Assembly (NCBI GenBank): GCA_964489835.1
Contig: CAZBBC010000005.1
Location: 27,897 to 91,896, forward strand
Direction: 5' to 3'
DNA: 64,000 nt
Source of the DNA: CAZBBC01 sp964489835
GTDB taxonomy: Bacteria > Calditrichota > Calditrichia > JAJRVZ01
In this document: in pieces, positions 9,313 to 17,573 of the stretch
Layout: each line of letters opens with the position of its first letter
How positions within the stretch are numbered: position 1 is the first letter of the stretch
Made by a program: the position numbers and the translations under genes
Notes under the pieces: generated by a model
What the model was told of the DNA's origin: nothing
Database searches by the model: none
What the model saw: only the letters and a program-made list of their open reading frames with translations

Positions 9313-10155
9313 TTAAAGGACTTTTTTTATTAATTGAATACCGCCTGCCTCCACAGAAATAATTCTCTTTTTGTAAAGAGCACCAATTGCTTTTTTGAAT
9401 GTTTTCTTACTCACTCCAAACCACTCATAGACAATTTGTGGGGAGCTTTTGTCGGTGAGGGAAATATATCCCCCCTCTTTTTCTATTATTTGAACGATTT
9501 TTTTCGATAAATCATCTATTTTTTCATAACCCGGTTTGTATAAACAAAGGTCTATTTTTTTGTCTTCTCTTACTTTATTAATAAATCCTTTTATTTTCTG
9601 TCCTCTTTTTAATGGTTGGAAAACCTCATTTTTATAAAGAATACCCCGGTGGGTATTATTAATAATCGCCTGAAAGCCGATGTCAGTCTGATTCTCGATC
9701 AACAGATCCACGGTTTGTCCTTTCTGATACTCAACCACCTGCTTATCAAGAAATTTATCAAGTTTCGATGAAGCAGCAATTCGATTGCTTTTATGATCCA
9801 GATAGACAAAGACAATATAGGATTGGCCCTCTTTCATTTTTTGCTTCTGTTCGCGAAAGGGCACCAGCAGATCTTTTTGTAAACCCCAGTCAAGAAAGGC
9901 TCCGACAGAACTTTCCGAAACAACTTTTAGAAAAGCAAATTCGCCAACCAGGGCATAAGGTTTCTCGGTAGTGGCAATGATCAGGTCTTCGGAGTCAAAG
10001 TATATAAAAACCCGGATACGGTCATCTATGGTACATTTCTCAGGCACGTATCGGTTCGGTAGTAATATTTCACCAAGATCTTCTCCATCAAGATACACAC
10101 CAAAGTCCACTTTTTTTAGTATCCTGAGGTTATTAAATTTTCCAATTTCTACCAT
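9313..10155 (-). CDS. cvfB: CvfB-family S1 RNA-binding protein
   Basis: 280 residues, the usual CvfB/YitL length. It has three S1-like OB-fold regions (about 1-60, 65-130 and 145-205; for example VGAFLDWGLQKDLLVPFREQ and KGFINKVREDKKIDLCL), then a C-terminal winged helix (about 215-280) with WFGVSKKTFKKAIGALYKK. CvfB proteins bind RNA and influence expression of virulence or stress genes in Firmicutes; in this lineage the role is not known. The ribosome site is weak. It lies 41 bp upstream of the permease gene, probably a chance neighbour. Confidence 0.93.
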   Translation of the reverse strand: MVEIGKFNNLRILKKVDFGVYLDGEDLGEILLPNRYVPEKCTIDDRIRVFIYFDSEDLIIATTEKPYALVGEFAFLKVVSESSVGAFLDWGLQKDLLVPFREQKQKMKEGQSYIVFVYLDHKSNRIAASSKLDKFLDKQVVEYQKGQTVDLLIENQTDIGFQAIINNTHRGILYKNEVFQPLKRGQKIKGFINKVREDKKIDLCLYKPGYEKIDDLSKKIVQIIEKEGGYISLTDKSSPQIVYEWFGVSKKTFKKAIGALYKKRIISVEAGGIQLIKKVL

Positions 10156-10208
10156 GTCTTAATAATCACCGGTTAGTATATAAATGCGATTGTATCAAAA
10201 AACTTTGT

Positions 10209-10853
10209 TTACAGAAGTCCCATAGACACCAAAGACGATCTTAACATAGAGACACTTTGATAATGTATTGTATTCATACCTAATTGTTCTGCCGTATGTA
10301 TATTTGCGGCTGTATCATCAATAAATACAATTCTTTCCGGATTTACCCCCTGTTTATTCAGAAAGTATTCAAAGATATCCCGATCCGGCTTCTTCATGCC
10401 GATCTCCCCGGATACGACAATATCATCAAACAGCGATAAAAAATTATATTTATTTACGGCAATCGGAAATTTTTCTGCAGACCAATTCGTCAAGGCATAT
10501 ATGGAATATCCTTTTTCTTTTAATTCTTCGAGTACTCGAGTATTCTCAAAATATTCTTCTCCAAGCATTTCTTCCCAGCGCCGATCGTATGCCTCAATTA
10601 AACCTTCATAAGCGGGATAGATAGCTTTAAGAATTGCTTTTCCTTCATTGAAGGATCTACCGGCATCTTGTTCCAGATTCCATTCATGATTACATATCGA
10701 TGATAAGAAATATTCAATGCCCGCCGGATCATCGGGTAAAATTTTACGATAAAGATGTCGGGGATCCCAATCGATTAAAACGCCCCCAATATCAAACACC
10801 ACCGTATCTATTTTCAATGGTTCCAACGGGTCATCCATGATTAATTTTTGCAC
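10209..10853 (-). CDS. HAD-superfamily (subfamily IA) phosphatase
   Basis: 214 residues from a GTG start; an ATG five codons in (10838) is equally possible, as neither has a clear ribosome site. HAD motifs are motif I VVFDIGGVLID (nucleophile D21, with Gly where DxD members have the second Asp, as in YihX-type enzymes), motif II ALTNWS, motif III lysine in IGMKKPDRDIF, and motif IV IVFIDDTAAN. It resembles YihX/HAD4-like sugar-phosphate phosphatases. It follows the URO-D-fold gene by 33 bp on the same strand and is probably in its transcript. The substrate is unknown. Confidence 0.9.
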   Translation of the reverse strand: MQKLIMDDPLEPLKIDTVVFDIGGVLIDWDPRHLYRKILPDDPAGIEYFLSSICNHEWNLEQDAGRSFNEGKAILKAIYPAYEGLIEAYDRRWEEMLGEEYFENTRVLEELKEKGYSIYALTNWSAEKFPIAVNKYNFLSLFDDIVVSGEIGMKKPDRDIFEYFLNKQGVNPERIVFIDDTAANIHTAEQLGMNTIHYQSVSMLRSSLVSMGLL

Positions 10854-10886
10854 TTCAATTGTCTCTTCTGTCTCTGTTCTGAATTC

Positions 10887-11903
10887 TCATTTTATCCAGT
10901 ACTCTCTGAGTCTGTAAAATTCTTTAAACATTACCTCAGCGATCGTCTCACTCACTCCGATACCTTCAGGATCTCCATAATTGAAAACAATAAAACCACC
11001 TTCCGGTGTAGACCAGTTCTCAATCAACTCTCTGGCTTCGGCCCGCACCGCTTTGCTGTCCTCTTTCGGCAATGTGGCCTGGATGTCAACGGTGGTCAGA
11101 AAACAAATTCTCCCGGCAAAAGATTCCCCGATCTCCTTTATGCCGTAAGTTTGTGGTTGTCCCATATTCAGTACATCCGCACCCATATCTATAAAATAGG
11201 GTACAAAATCGTTCACCCGCCCGCAACTATGCAAAATAACATGCCATCCATGTCCATGAATAACATTGAACAGCTGTGTGTACCTGTCAAAAAAATATTC
11301 CATAAAGACTTCCGACGAAACGATAGTACCGTTTTGGGTACCCCAATCATCGGTAAGAAAAAGGCCATGCACCCGGTTGCCAAATTGTTTGGCCGCTTCG
11401 TTAATATGATCGATCTTATGATTCAGGATCATATCAAGTACCTGGTGTGTTTTTTTGGGCTCCAGATAAAAATCTTCAAGGGTTTGGCGAAAACCATGCA
11501 GCATGTACAGCCGTTCGAAAAGAGTAAAATGACTGGTCAGAACAACATATCGATTAGCAGCATCCCGGATTTCTTTTTCAATTCTTTGGAAATAGAAGGG
11601 ATTTCGCGGGTCCGGCGGGATGTAGGTTGACAGTTTACTCCATTCCTCGAGGGGATGACCGACGACTTGACCCATGTTTTTGACCGCGGTTCTTTTCCAT
11701 TGACAACCCCAGTCATCTCCTGCAGGATTATCAAAAAACCACCCGTTTTCCTGACGGTCCATTTCCCAGCAATCACAGACATCATTAGGAAAATTTTTTA
11801 TTACAGAGGATAGTTTTTTACCCCAGGAGCCTCCCAGGAAGAAGGGCAAACGTGGTGGTCTGTCGAATTCTATGGCCCTTCGAACAATCTCAGTGCTTTC
11901 CAT
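10887..11903 (-). CDS. Uroporphyrinogen decarboxylase-fold protein (methyltransferase-like)
   Basis: 338 residues with the URO-D/MtaA TIM-barrel pattern: N-terminal REIV-type start (EIVRRAIEFDRPPRLP), a central LFLTDDWGTQNGTIVS and ILHSCGRVNDFVPYFIDMG (HSCG at 225-228), then a C-terminal GGFIVFNYGDPEGIGVSETIAEVM. The His-x-Cys pair resembles a zinc-ligand motif of corrinoid-dependent methyltransferases, so a demethylation or methyl-transfer role is more likely than haem synthesis. Such proteins are often found in glycan or methylated-compound catabolic clusters. A second family member is at 16036-16986. No corrinoid protein gene is in the window. Confidence 0.88.
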   Translation of the reverse strand: MESTEIVRRAIEFDRPPRLPFFLGGSWGKKLSSVIKNFPNDVCDCWEMDRQENGWFFDNPAGDDWGCQWKRTAVKNMGQVVGHPLEEWSKLSTYIPPDPRNPFYFQRIEKEIRDAANRYVVLTSHFTLFERLYMLHGFRQTLEDFYLEPKKTHQVLDMILNHKIDHINEAAKQFGNRVHGLFLTDDWGTQNGTIVSSEVFMEYFFDRYTQLFNVIHGHGWHVILHSCGRVNDFVPYFIDMGADVLNMGQPQTYGIKEIGESFAGRICFLTTVDIQATLPKEDSKAVRAEARELIENWSTPEGGFIVFNYGDPEGIGVSETIAEVMFKEFYRLREYWIK

Positions 11904-12025
11904 TGAATTTTTTTTAAGGGTAACTTTTTCCGGACTAAAATTAATTACTCATCCGATATTTTTGCCTGTCGAATCTAAATAATTCACTAACCTGAATTAT
12001 TCACCACGAAGATCATCCTTCGAGG

Positions 12026-12243
12026 TTTATGCTTTTATAGCCAAAAACTTTGTTGTTTTAACAAAATTTTTACAAACTGAATATATTCATTTAACGCAGA
12101 GACCGCAGAGATTTTTTTATAATACATTTTTTAATTCGTGAAAATTCGTGTCAGTCTGCGCCTGATCCGGCTTCGACGGATAATTCGTGGACTTCTTTTT
12201 TGGATTGCAGCAATAGGCTGCGGCATGAATAGACCAGGCTAAT
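12026..12243. repeat. Composite intergenic repeat, copy E (reverse orientation)
   Basis: Reverse complement of the element at 19653-19885. It carries the same terminal module (GGATTGCAGCAATAGGCTGC, then AATAGACCAGGCTAAT), the same ATCCGGCTTCGACGGAT segment, and the opposite end with AAAACTTTGTTGTTTTAAC. A GCAGAGACCGCAGAG stretch replaces the GC-rich module of other copies. The remainder of the 11904-12321 gap is AT-rich; a half-site CACCACGAAG lies at about 12002. Confidence 0.75.
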
Positions 12244-12321
12244 TACCCAACCGTAATAAATCTAAAATAATATTTAATACAAACCAATCATTAATATAGG
12301 TCATTCGATTTATTGATGAGT

Positions 12322-13500
12322 TCAAGGAGCTGAAACCGGTGTCGTATCGGATGATCTATTTTTTTCGCGAAAGTTTTTTATTCGGTGAAACGTCAGATAA
12401 TTTGCATCATGGGCATTATGTGCCCCGCCGAGGCCGTCCTCAAATGCTGTCCGTGAAACAGCAACAATATCATTACCTTCGAATAGCCAATCGACATATT
12501 GAAATCCTGATTTTTCGAAATCCTGCGAGCGTAATACAACAAAACGCACCGACCATTCCAACAAATCCTTTGACGAAATCAGTGCCAGGGTATTGCGGGT
12601 GCGCTCCGCGTTCCATTTACCAACATCATCGGGATGAATCCAATTAGTGAGCGACCAGTAAAGATTGCTTTTGGTATCATGGTGAATACTAAATTTTTTG
12701 CATCCTCCCGGGAAATCGATAAAATCAGTTTTATCATCAAAAGATATGTATTTTCCATTGTTGGAGATCCGGACCAATGCTGCTTTACCACCTTTTGTCG
12801 GTTCATGCACACGCAGTATATTGACAAGTTTATCGTCCGGAGTGATGACAATATTACCCTCCAACCAGCCGCTGTAGGGTTCCCAGTCGCCCCACTGTAA
12901 ATGATTGCTGATGGTCCAGTTCTCCGCAGAAAGGAGGTTGGCATCAGCGGGGGCACTCATCACAAACGGCTGGAAGCCGCTACCCCATCGTCCGGTAACT
13001 TTTTCCCAGGCCCGCCAGATGCGGTCATTATGAATAACTACCGGTACCGGGGCACAATGGTATTGACCATCCCTCCGCAAAATACCCGATTGATTCGAAG
13101 GTTCCGTCCAGGTTAAACCACCATCGTCAGATCGACGAATGATCACATAACCATCTGCCTTACTGGTACCAATAAGATACAAATTGTCGGCATGAACAAA
13201 TAATGAGGACCACCACTGACCATCAATATCGGTCATCACTTCCCATGTTTCCCCTTTGTCACTTGATCTATGGATTCGTGTTCTGTTATTCGATGAACCG
13301 GGGCCAAAGAAATCATGAGAGGCGATAAAGTCTCCATTCGGAAGAATGGCAATGCTGGGAGAGCCGATATATTGCATTGAAGAAGCGGGAGAATGATCGA
13401 TAACGATTCCCGGAACTTTTGAATGATCAACCGTGGATTTAGTCAAACATCCCACAACGCTTAAGGCAACAGTGAACATGATAAATTTAAATATATTCAT
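12322..13500 (-). CDS. BNR/Asp-box (sialidase-fold) lipoprotein
   Basis: 392 residues. The signal peptide ends in a lipobox (VVGC, C18), so the protein is probably an envelope lipoprotein. Two clear Asp-box repeats, SSDKGETW (79-86) and SDDGGLTW (124-131), mark a six-bladed sialidase-like propeller. The region where sialidases have their RIP arginine reads IGSPSIAILPNG, so the arginine is absent and true sialidase activity is doubtful. A glycoside hydrolase or glycan-binding role is plausible. It lies downstream of another lipoprotein and a Tat-exported oxidoreductase on the same strand, consistent with one glycan-related operon. Confidence 0.87.
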   Translation of the reverse strand: MNIFKFIMFTVALSVVGCLTKSTVDHSKVPGIVIDHSPASSMQYIGSPSIAILPNGDFIASHDFFGPGSSNNRTRIHRSSDKGETWEVMTDIDGQWWSSLFVHADNLYLIGTSKADGYVIIRRSDDGGLTWTEPSNQSGILRRDGQYHCAPVPVVIHNDRIWRAWEKVTGRWGSGFQPFVMSAPADANLLSAENWTISNHLQWGDWEPYSGWLEGNIVITPDDKLVNILRVHEPTKGGKAALVRISNNGKYISFDDKTDFIDFPGGCKKFSIHHDTKSNLYWSLTNWIHPDDVGKWNAERTRNTLALISSKDLLEWSVRFVVLRSQDFEKSGFQYVDWLFEGNDIVAVSRTAFEDGLGGAHNAHDANYLTFHRIKNFREKNRSSDTTPVSAP

Positions 13501-13555
13501 AAGTGTAACTCCAGGGATAAAAGGTTGTTTTGAAGATTTTAAAAAAACCGCACCA

Positions 13556-14431
13556 TTATTGGAGATGGGAAAAATCCTTCTTATATCGATTTAAGATATC
13601 CTCTTTAGAACCTTTGAACAGATAAATCTTGCCCCGTATCGTTTTATTCTCTCCTCGTTTTAATGGACCCACACGAACAGATAAATGCATACATTTCCAG
13701 GGGTTGTGACCCTGAACCGAAAGATACGATTCCCAGGCAATACCTGTTACCCATTTATTATCTTCGGACTCCCGAATGATTAGGCCGGCATGGGCATTTC
13801 TTTGGGAGGTGGGCCATTTAGCATTGAAGACGAATTGGCTGGCCTCACTCTCTTTATGCCAGGCCATCACGGATGATCGGTATTTATAATTAAAATGAAT
13901 TTCCCGCGGATATTCTTCTCCTTTTATTAATTCAAGACTACTTTTACCAAGAAAATAAGTGTTTGTATGGCTCTTGTCAAAAAACACAGGATTTGCTATG
14001 GCATCGGTAATCTTTCTTGAATCTGCGCCCGGATTGAAACAGGGAATGATTGCCGCGATTTCCGGCCAATCATGATCTGAAATATTGGTGATATCCAATA
14101 CCATATCTGCGCCATCTGCGGTTGCCTCCAATTTCAATTTCAGCCACCCCGAATCCATTTGCGCTAACACTCCTGATGAATCAACCTGCCATTTCCAATT
14201 GGATGTTCCTGGTGTATGCTCTCCACTTTTTACGGCATCAAATAAGTGCCACTCATAAAACCATAAATAGGCAAAACCTTCAGAATCGTGGCGGGATTCA
14301 ACTTTTACACCGCGGTCCCACAGGCGCAACCTGATCAAATTTTCCGTTTTTTCATTTTCATTCAGGCAGGCGGATAGAAAGAAACATTGTATTACAATGA
14401 TAGTCGATATAAGAATAATTTTATACTTCAT
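13556..14431 (-). CDS. Lipoprotein of unknown function
   Basis: 291 residues. The signal peptide ends in FLSAC (C22), a good lipobox, and GGTGAG precedes the ATG. The mature part is rich in beta-strand patterns and aromatic residues (FAYLWFYEWHLFDA, SVMAWHKESEASQFVF, WVTGIAWESYLSVQGHNPW). This suggests an all-beta, possibly sugar-binding fold. No named family is recognised. It lies 55 bp from the BNR lipoprotein and about 100 bp from the Tat-exported oxidoreductase, all minus strand, so a shared transcript is likely. Confidence 0.85.
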   Translation of the reverse strand: MKYKIILISTIIVIQCFFLSACLNENEKTENLIRLRLWDRGVKVESRHDSEGFAYLWFYEWHLFDAVKSGEHTPGTSNWKWQVDSSGVLAQMDSGWLKLKLEATADGADMVLDITNISDHDWPEIAAIIPCFNPGADSRKITDAIANPVFFDKSHTNTYFLGKSSLELIKGEEYPREIHFNYKYRSSVMAWHKESEASQFVFNAKWPTSQRNAHAGLIIRESEDNKWVTGIAWESYLSVQGHNPWKCMHLSVRVGPLKRGENKTIRGKIYLFKGSKEDILNRYKKDFSHLQ

Positions 14432-14536
14432 CTCACCGCCTTTGTTTTGGTAAGGTAGTCAAAAATAACCACAGATTATGCCGAGTCTTTTATGAAACTT
14501 CTGCTTGTATCAAATATTTTTTTGTCGAGTAATCGC

Positions 14537-15796
14537 TCAATAAAGTTGCGGAACCTTGAGTAATTCCCCACCGCGTAGCGCAGACTCGTGGGCAACAATA
14601 CCGGGAACGGTATAAGCCAATGCTTCGGTAATATCGATAGCAGGCCGACGATTATGAATGAGTGCATCAATAAATTCGTGAGTCAGGAATGTATGCGAGC
14701 CCTGATGACCGGAGTTATGACGTAATGGTTCAGGCAATAAGTCCGTGTCCCACCAATCCGGTTGTTCGTAGGGTTCCAATTCTGGCAAGTAGCGTACAAA
14801 ACCGGCGTCATCTTTTTCTGTGCGGTTACGATCGGGTCTGACAATAACGGGTCCAAGACCGTTGGGATGGGCTGCATAAAAACTCATATCACTACCGATC
14901 CATTGCGCTCTTTCACAACCACGATGTGCGCCCTTCCACCAGATATTAACCCGAAAAGCATGTCCGCGGTCAGTTCTGAACATCGCTGATTCATTCCAGA
15001 AAGGATTATTGTTATAGGCGTTTTTTTTGCAGATATCACTCTCATCTCCCCAACCGTGACAGACGACCTCTGTCAATTTTTCTCCGGTAACGCCTGTTAA
15101 ATGCGCAATACAGTGGGTCGGATACAACATTGGCGGAAAACCATGGCGCCAGGTCGGTTTACCGTTTTCAAAGAAAAGAACCTCCAGGCCCGAATGCTGA
15201 TATTCTGACTCACAATAATAAATCTCACCGAATTTTTTTTCCTGATAAAATTGGCGTGCAGAAATCGTATGTTGCTGATAGAAGCTTGTTTCTGCCATCA
15301 TGTATGTCAAGCCACTTTCCTTTACAGCATCGAGAAGTCTCTGTGCTTCTTCCACCCCACTGCCGGCACAAGCCGGAACGGCGCAAATCGCATGTTTGCC
15401 ATGTTTCAATACCTCAATCACATGCTTTGCATGATTCGGACCCTCTGTAAAGACGGCAACCGCATCAATGTTTTTATCTTTTACCAATTCTTCCAGACTG
15501 TTATAAGACTTGCTGCATTGATAAGTTTTCATTAGGTGATCACGACGAGCAGGTCTTAAATCACTCACGGCCTCAACAATACAATTCGGATGTTCATGCC
15601 AATAAAAATGCGATCCAAAATTACCGCCGACCACACCGATGTGTATTTTCCTGTCGACAGTATCCGCGGCAAGTAATCGGTTTCCGGATAATGATAAACC
15701 GGTAACGGCGATGCTTCCTATCTTAAGAAAATTTCTTCGGGTCAGGTTAGAACCACCGACCACAGTCCTGGCGGTGATTATAGATTTCTTTTTCAT
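14537..15796 (-). CDS. Tat-exported Gfo/Idh/MocA-family protein with altered catalytic motif
   Basis: 419 residues; AAAGGA precedes the ATG. A twin-arginine signal (TRRNFLK, 19-25) with a hydrophobic stretch ending at LLAAD (about 45) indicates export folded with its cofactor. The Rossmann motif is GVVGGNFG (54-61). Where most relatives have CEKP, this protein has CAVPACAG (138-145), so the usual Glu-Lys pair is missing. It retains the family's C-terminal pattern (HTFLTHEFIDALIHNRRPAIDI). It may bind NAD(P) without classical dehydrogenase chemistry, or act on a glycan like GH109-type members. It is the first gene of the lipoprotein cluster. Confidence 0.9.
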   Translation of the reverse strand: MKKKSIITARTVVGGSNLTRRNFLKIGSIAVTGLSLSGNRLLAADTVDRKIHIGVVGGNFGSHFYWHEHPNCIVEAVSDLRPARRDHLMKTYQCSKSYNSLEELVKDKNIDAVAVFTEGPNHAKHVIEVLKHGKHAICAVPACAGSGVEEAQRLLDAVKESGLTYMMAETSFYQQHTISARQFYQEKKFGEIYYCESEYQHSGLEVLFFENGKPTWRHGFPPMLYPTHCIAHLTGVTGEKLTEVVCHGWGDESDICKKNAYNNNPFWNESAMFRTDRGHAFRVNIWWKGAHRGCERAQWIGSDMSFYAAHPNGLGPVIVRPDRNRTEKDDAGFVRYLPELEPYEQPDWWDTDLLPEPLRHNSGHQGSHTFLTHEFIDALIHNRRPAIDITEALAYTVPGIVAHESALRGGELLKVPQLY

Positions 15797-15833
15797 TTCT
15801 CAGTCCTTTGCTTTATACAGCAGTGTTAAAAGT

Positions 15834-15970
15834 AACCACGAAGCACACGAAGATATTATTATTGATTTTATAGAAAAAATGCAATACTAAAATTTGAACA
15901 GGAATTCCTTTATAGATTTACAATAAATATTTTTTTTATGCTTTCGTGCTCTTCGTGCGCCTCGTGGTGA
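15834..15970. repeat. CACGAAG/CTTCGTG inverted repeat
   Basis: The left arm reads AACCACGAAGCACACGAAG and the right arm CTTTCGTGCTCTTCGTGCGC followed by CTCGTGGT. The arms flank about 90 bp of AT-rich DNA and lie between two minus-strand genes. It belongs to the same family as 226-290 and 41061-41180. Confidence 0.65.
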
Positions 15971-16035
15971 TTAAATTTGTCATAGAACTGTCCTAAATGA
16001 AGAATTACAGAGTGTTGAGCCTTGCATTATGTCGT

Positions 16036-16986
16036 TCAATAGTTACCTTCGTTTCGCCATATATTAAGCATCAATTCATATCGTGACAGACGCATGCCCG
16101 TGTAAATACAATTACTGGTAGAGAAAATGTATCCCCCTCCCGGCATTCCCTGACTGAGTGAATAGCGCGCCGATTCGATGACTTCCTGGTCGGTTCCGGT
16201 ATCCAGTGCGCCGCAATTAACATTACCGATCAGACAGACCCGGTTTCCATACAAACGTTTCACTTCAGCCATATCAATTCCGGCCTGGGGATCTAGGGAG
16301 TGCAATGCATGCGGCCCGGCTTCAACTAACTGGTCGATGATGGGCATGATGTTTCCGTCGGTATGTTTTATGGTATAAAAACCCATATCACGGTAGCCCT
16401 GGATTAGTTGGGTAAGGTAGGGTGTTGTAAATTCGGCAAACTGATCCGGGCTCAGAAAAGGTCCGTTATTAAAGCAGTAATCCATACATAAGGCGAAACC
16501 ATCTAATCCCCCATGTTTTTGATAAAGTTCCGCCTGCCTCAGAGCTGTTTCCACCATGGCCCTGGCTTCTGCTTTAACTTTATCGGGCTCTTCTGCCAGA
16601 CGGCAAGAAAATGACATCATATCTTTCCCTTCCGGTATGCCGATCGTCGCATCTCCATGCCGCATTAAAAAATATTGGTCACCGGTTCGCTCACGAATCA
16701 GATCAATCTGCCGGATCGTCTCTTCTACAGAATCAGGATTTAGATGCAGAAAAATGGCGCTGTGTTCAAATTTTCGGGCAGTCGCGATATAGAGATCTGC
16801 CATATCAACGCGGTGCAGTTCCCGTTCTTTTTCTTCCATTTGAAGCCATTGATCATACAACCGGTGGTTGGGATGTACTTTCCCGAAAGCTTCCATGGTT
16901 AAAAAGAAAACTAATTCAAAATGTGGGACTCTTCCCTTAAGTGGTTGAAGTTCCAGCGCCGCAATGAAACGTTCTCTTGGATTCAT
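16036..16986 (-). CDS. Uroporphyrinogen decarboxylase-fold protein
   Basis: 316 residues with AGAGAAGA before the ATG. It begins NPRERFIAALELQPLKGRVP, as in URO-D/MtaA-like barrels, and ends with the usual PGGGYIFSTSNCIYTGM block. The position equivalent to the zinc-ligand HxCG motif reads HTDG (208-211), so the cysteine of corrinoid methyltransferases is absent; the paralogue at 10887-11903 keeps it. The two probably have different chemistry. It is the most upstream gene of the minus-strand block, preceded by about 590 bp without genes. Confidence 0.88.
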   Translation of the reverse strand: MNPRERFIAALELQPLKGRVPHFELVFFLTMEAFGKVHPNHRLYDQWLQMEEKERELHRVDMADLYIATARKFEHSAIFLHLNPDSVEETIRQIDLIRERTGDQYFLMRHGDATIGIPEGKDMMSFSCRLAEEPDKVKAEARAMVETALRQAELYQKHGGLDGFALCMDYCFNNGPFLSPDQFAEFTTPYLTQLIQGYRDMGFYTIKHTDGNIMPIIDQLVEAGPHALHSLDPQAGIDMAEVKRLYGNRVCLIGNVNCGALDTGTDQEVIESARYSLSQGMPGGGYIFSTSNCIYTGMRLSRYELMLNIWRNEGNY

Positions 16987-17171
16987 CTTATTCTTCTCTT
17001 AGTAATTCGAAATCATTGTTTTTTAATATCATAGCACAGCCCAAGGCTGCAAATAAAGAACAAATAATCCGTGGATAAAAGTTTTTGACTGTAAAACAAT
17101 AATGGTACAATATAATTTAAAAATAGCAGTTTTAAAATAGTATCATATGTTACGGTATCTGTTTATTTTTT

Positions 17172-17230
17172 GACAGGATAATCCCGACTGGGTCGGGATC
17201 CAAAAAACGGACAGGATTTACAGGATGATA
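17172..17230. repeat. GACAGGAT element with ATCCCGAC hairpin
   Basis: TGACAGGATA is followed by a hairpin (ATCCCGAC..GGTCGGGAT, 17182-17200) and then CCAAAAAACGGACAGGAT. A near copy is at 49243-49297. In the same gap, 17035-17062 (ACAGCCCAAGGCTGCAAATAAA) is an isolated terminal module of the composite repeat family. The rest of 16987-17573 is AT-rich, with no gene seen. Confidence 0.6.
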
Positions 17231-17573
17231 AAAACAATGAATCATCAGTTATCAAAAAATATCAAGTTTCACCCGTTTATTGCTATTTATATCATGAATG
17301 TCTGGTTAAAAAAATCGATTCAATAGATGTAACCGGATACTCCTGATGTTATATATTAATCTTTGTAGTGCATAACAGTCTCTGGAATGAGCTACTCGGT
17401 TGATTGAATTTGAATTTAATTGAAATCGAAGGGTTGATTAACTAATTTGAAGAAAATAAATTAGTGCATCAGTGATTTTTTTAATAGATACTCACATAAA
17501 TTTAAGCGAGTAAAATACCAGTGGAAAAATTGGTGCTTAAGAATAATCGAACATCAAAAAAATTGGAGTTTTA

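Noticed and set aside
10848..11630. A long plus-strand open frame antisense to the URO-D-fold gene
   Set aside because: It lies wholly opposite a well-supported gene, shows no family motif and has no ribosome site; it is a shadow of the minus-strand codons.
12322..13500. Naming the Asp-box lipoprotein a sialidase
   Set aside because: The propeller repeats are clear, but the RIP arginine of sialidases is not seen, so only the fold is claimed.
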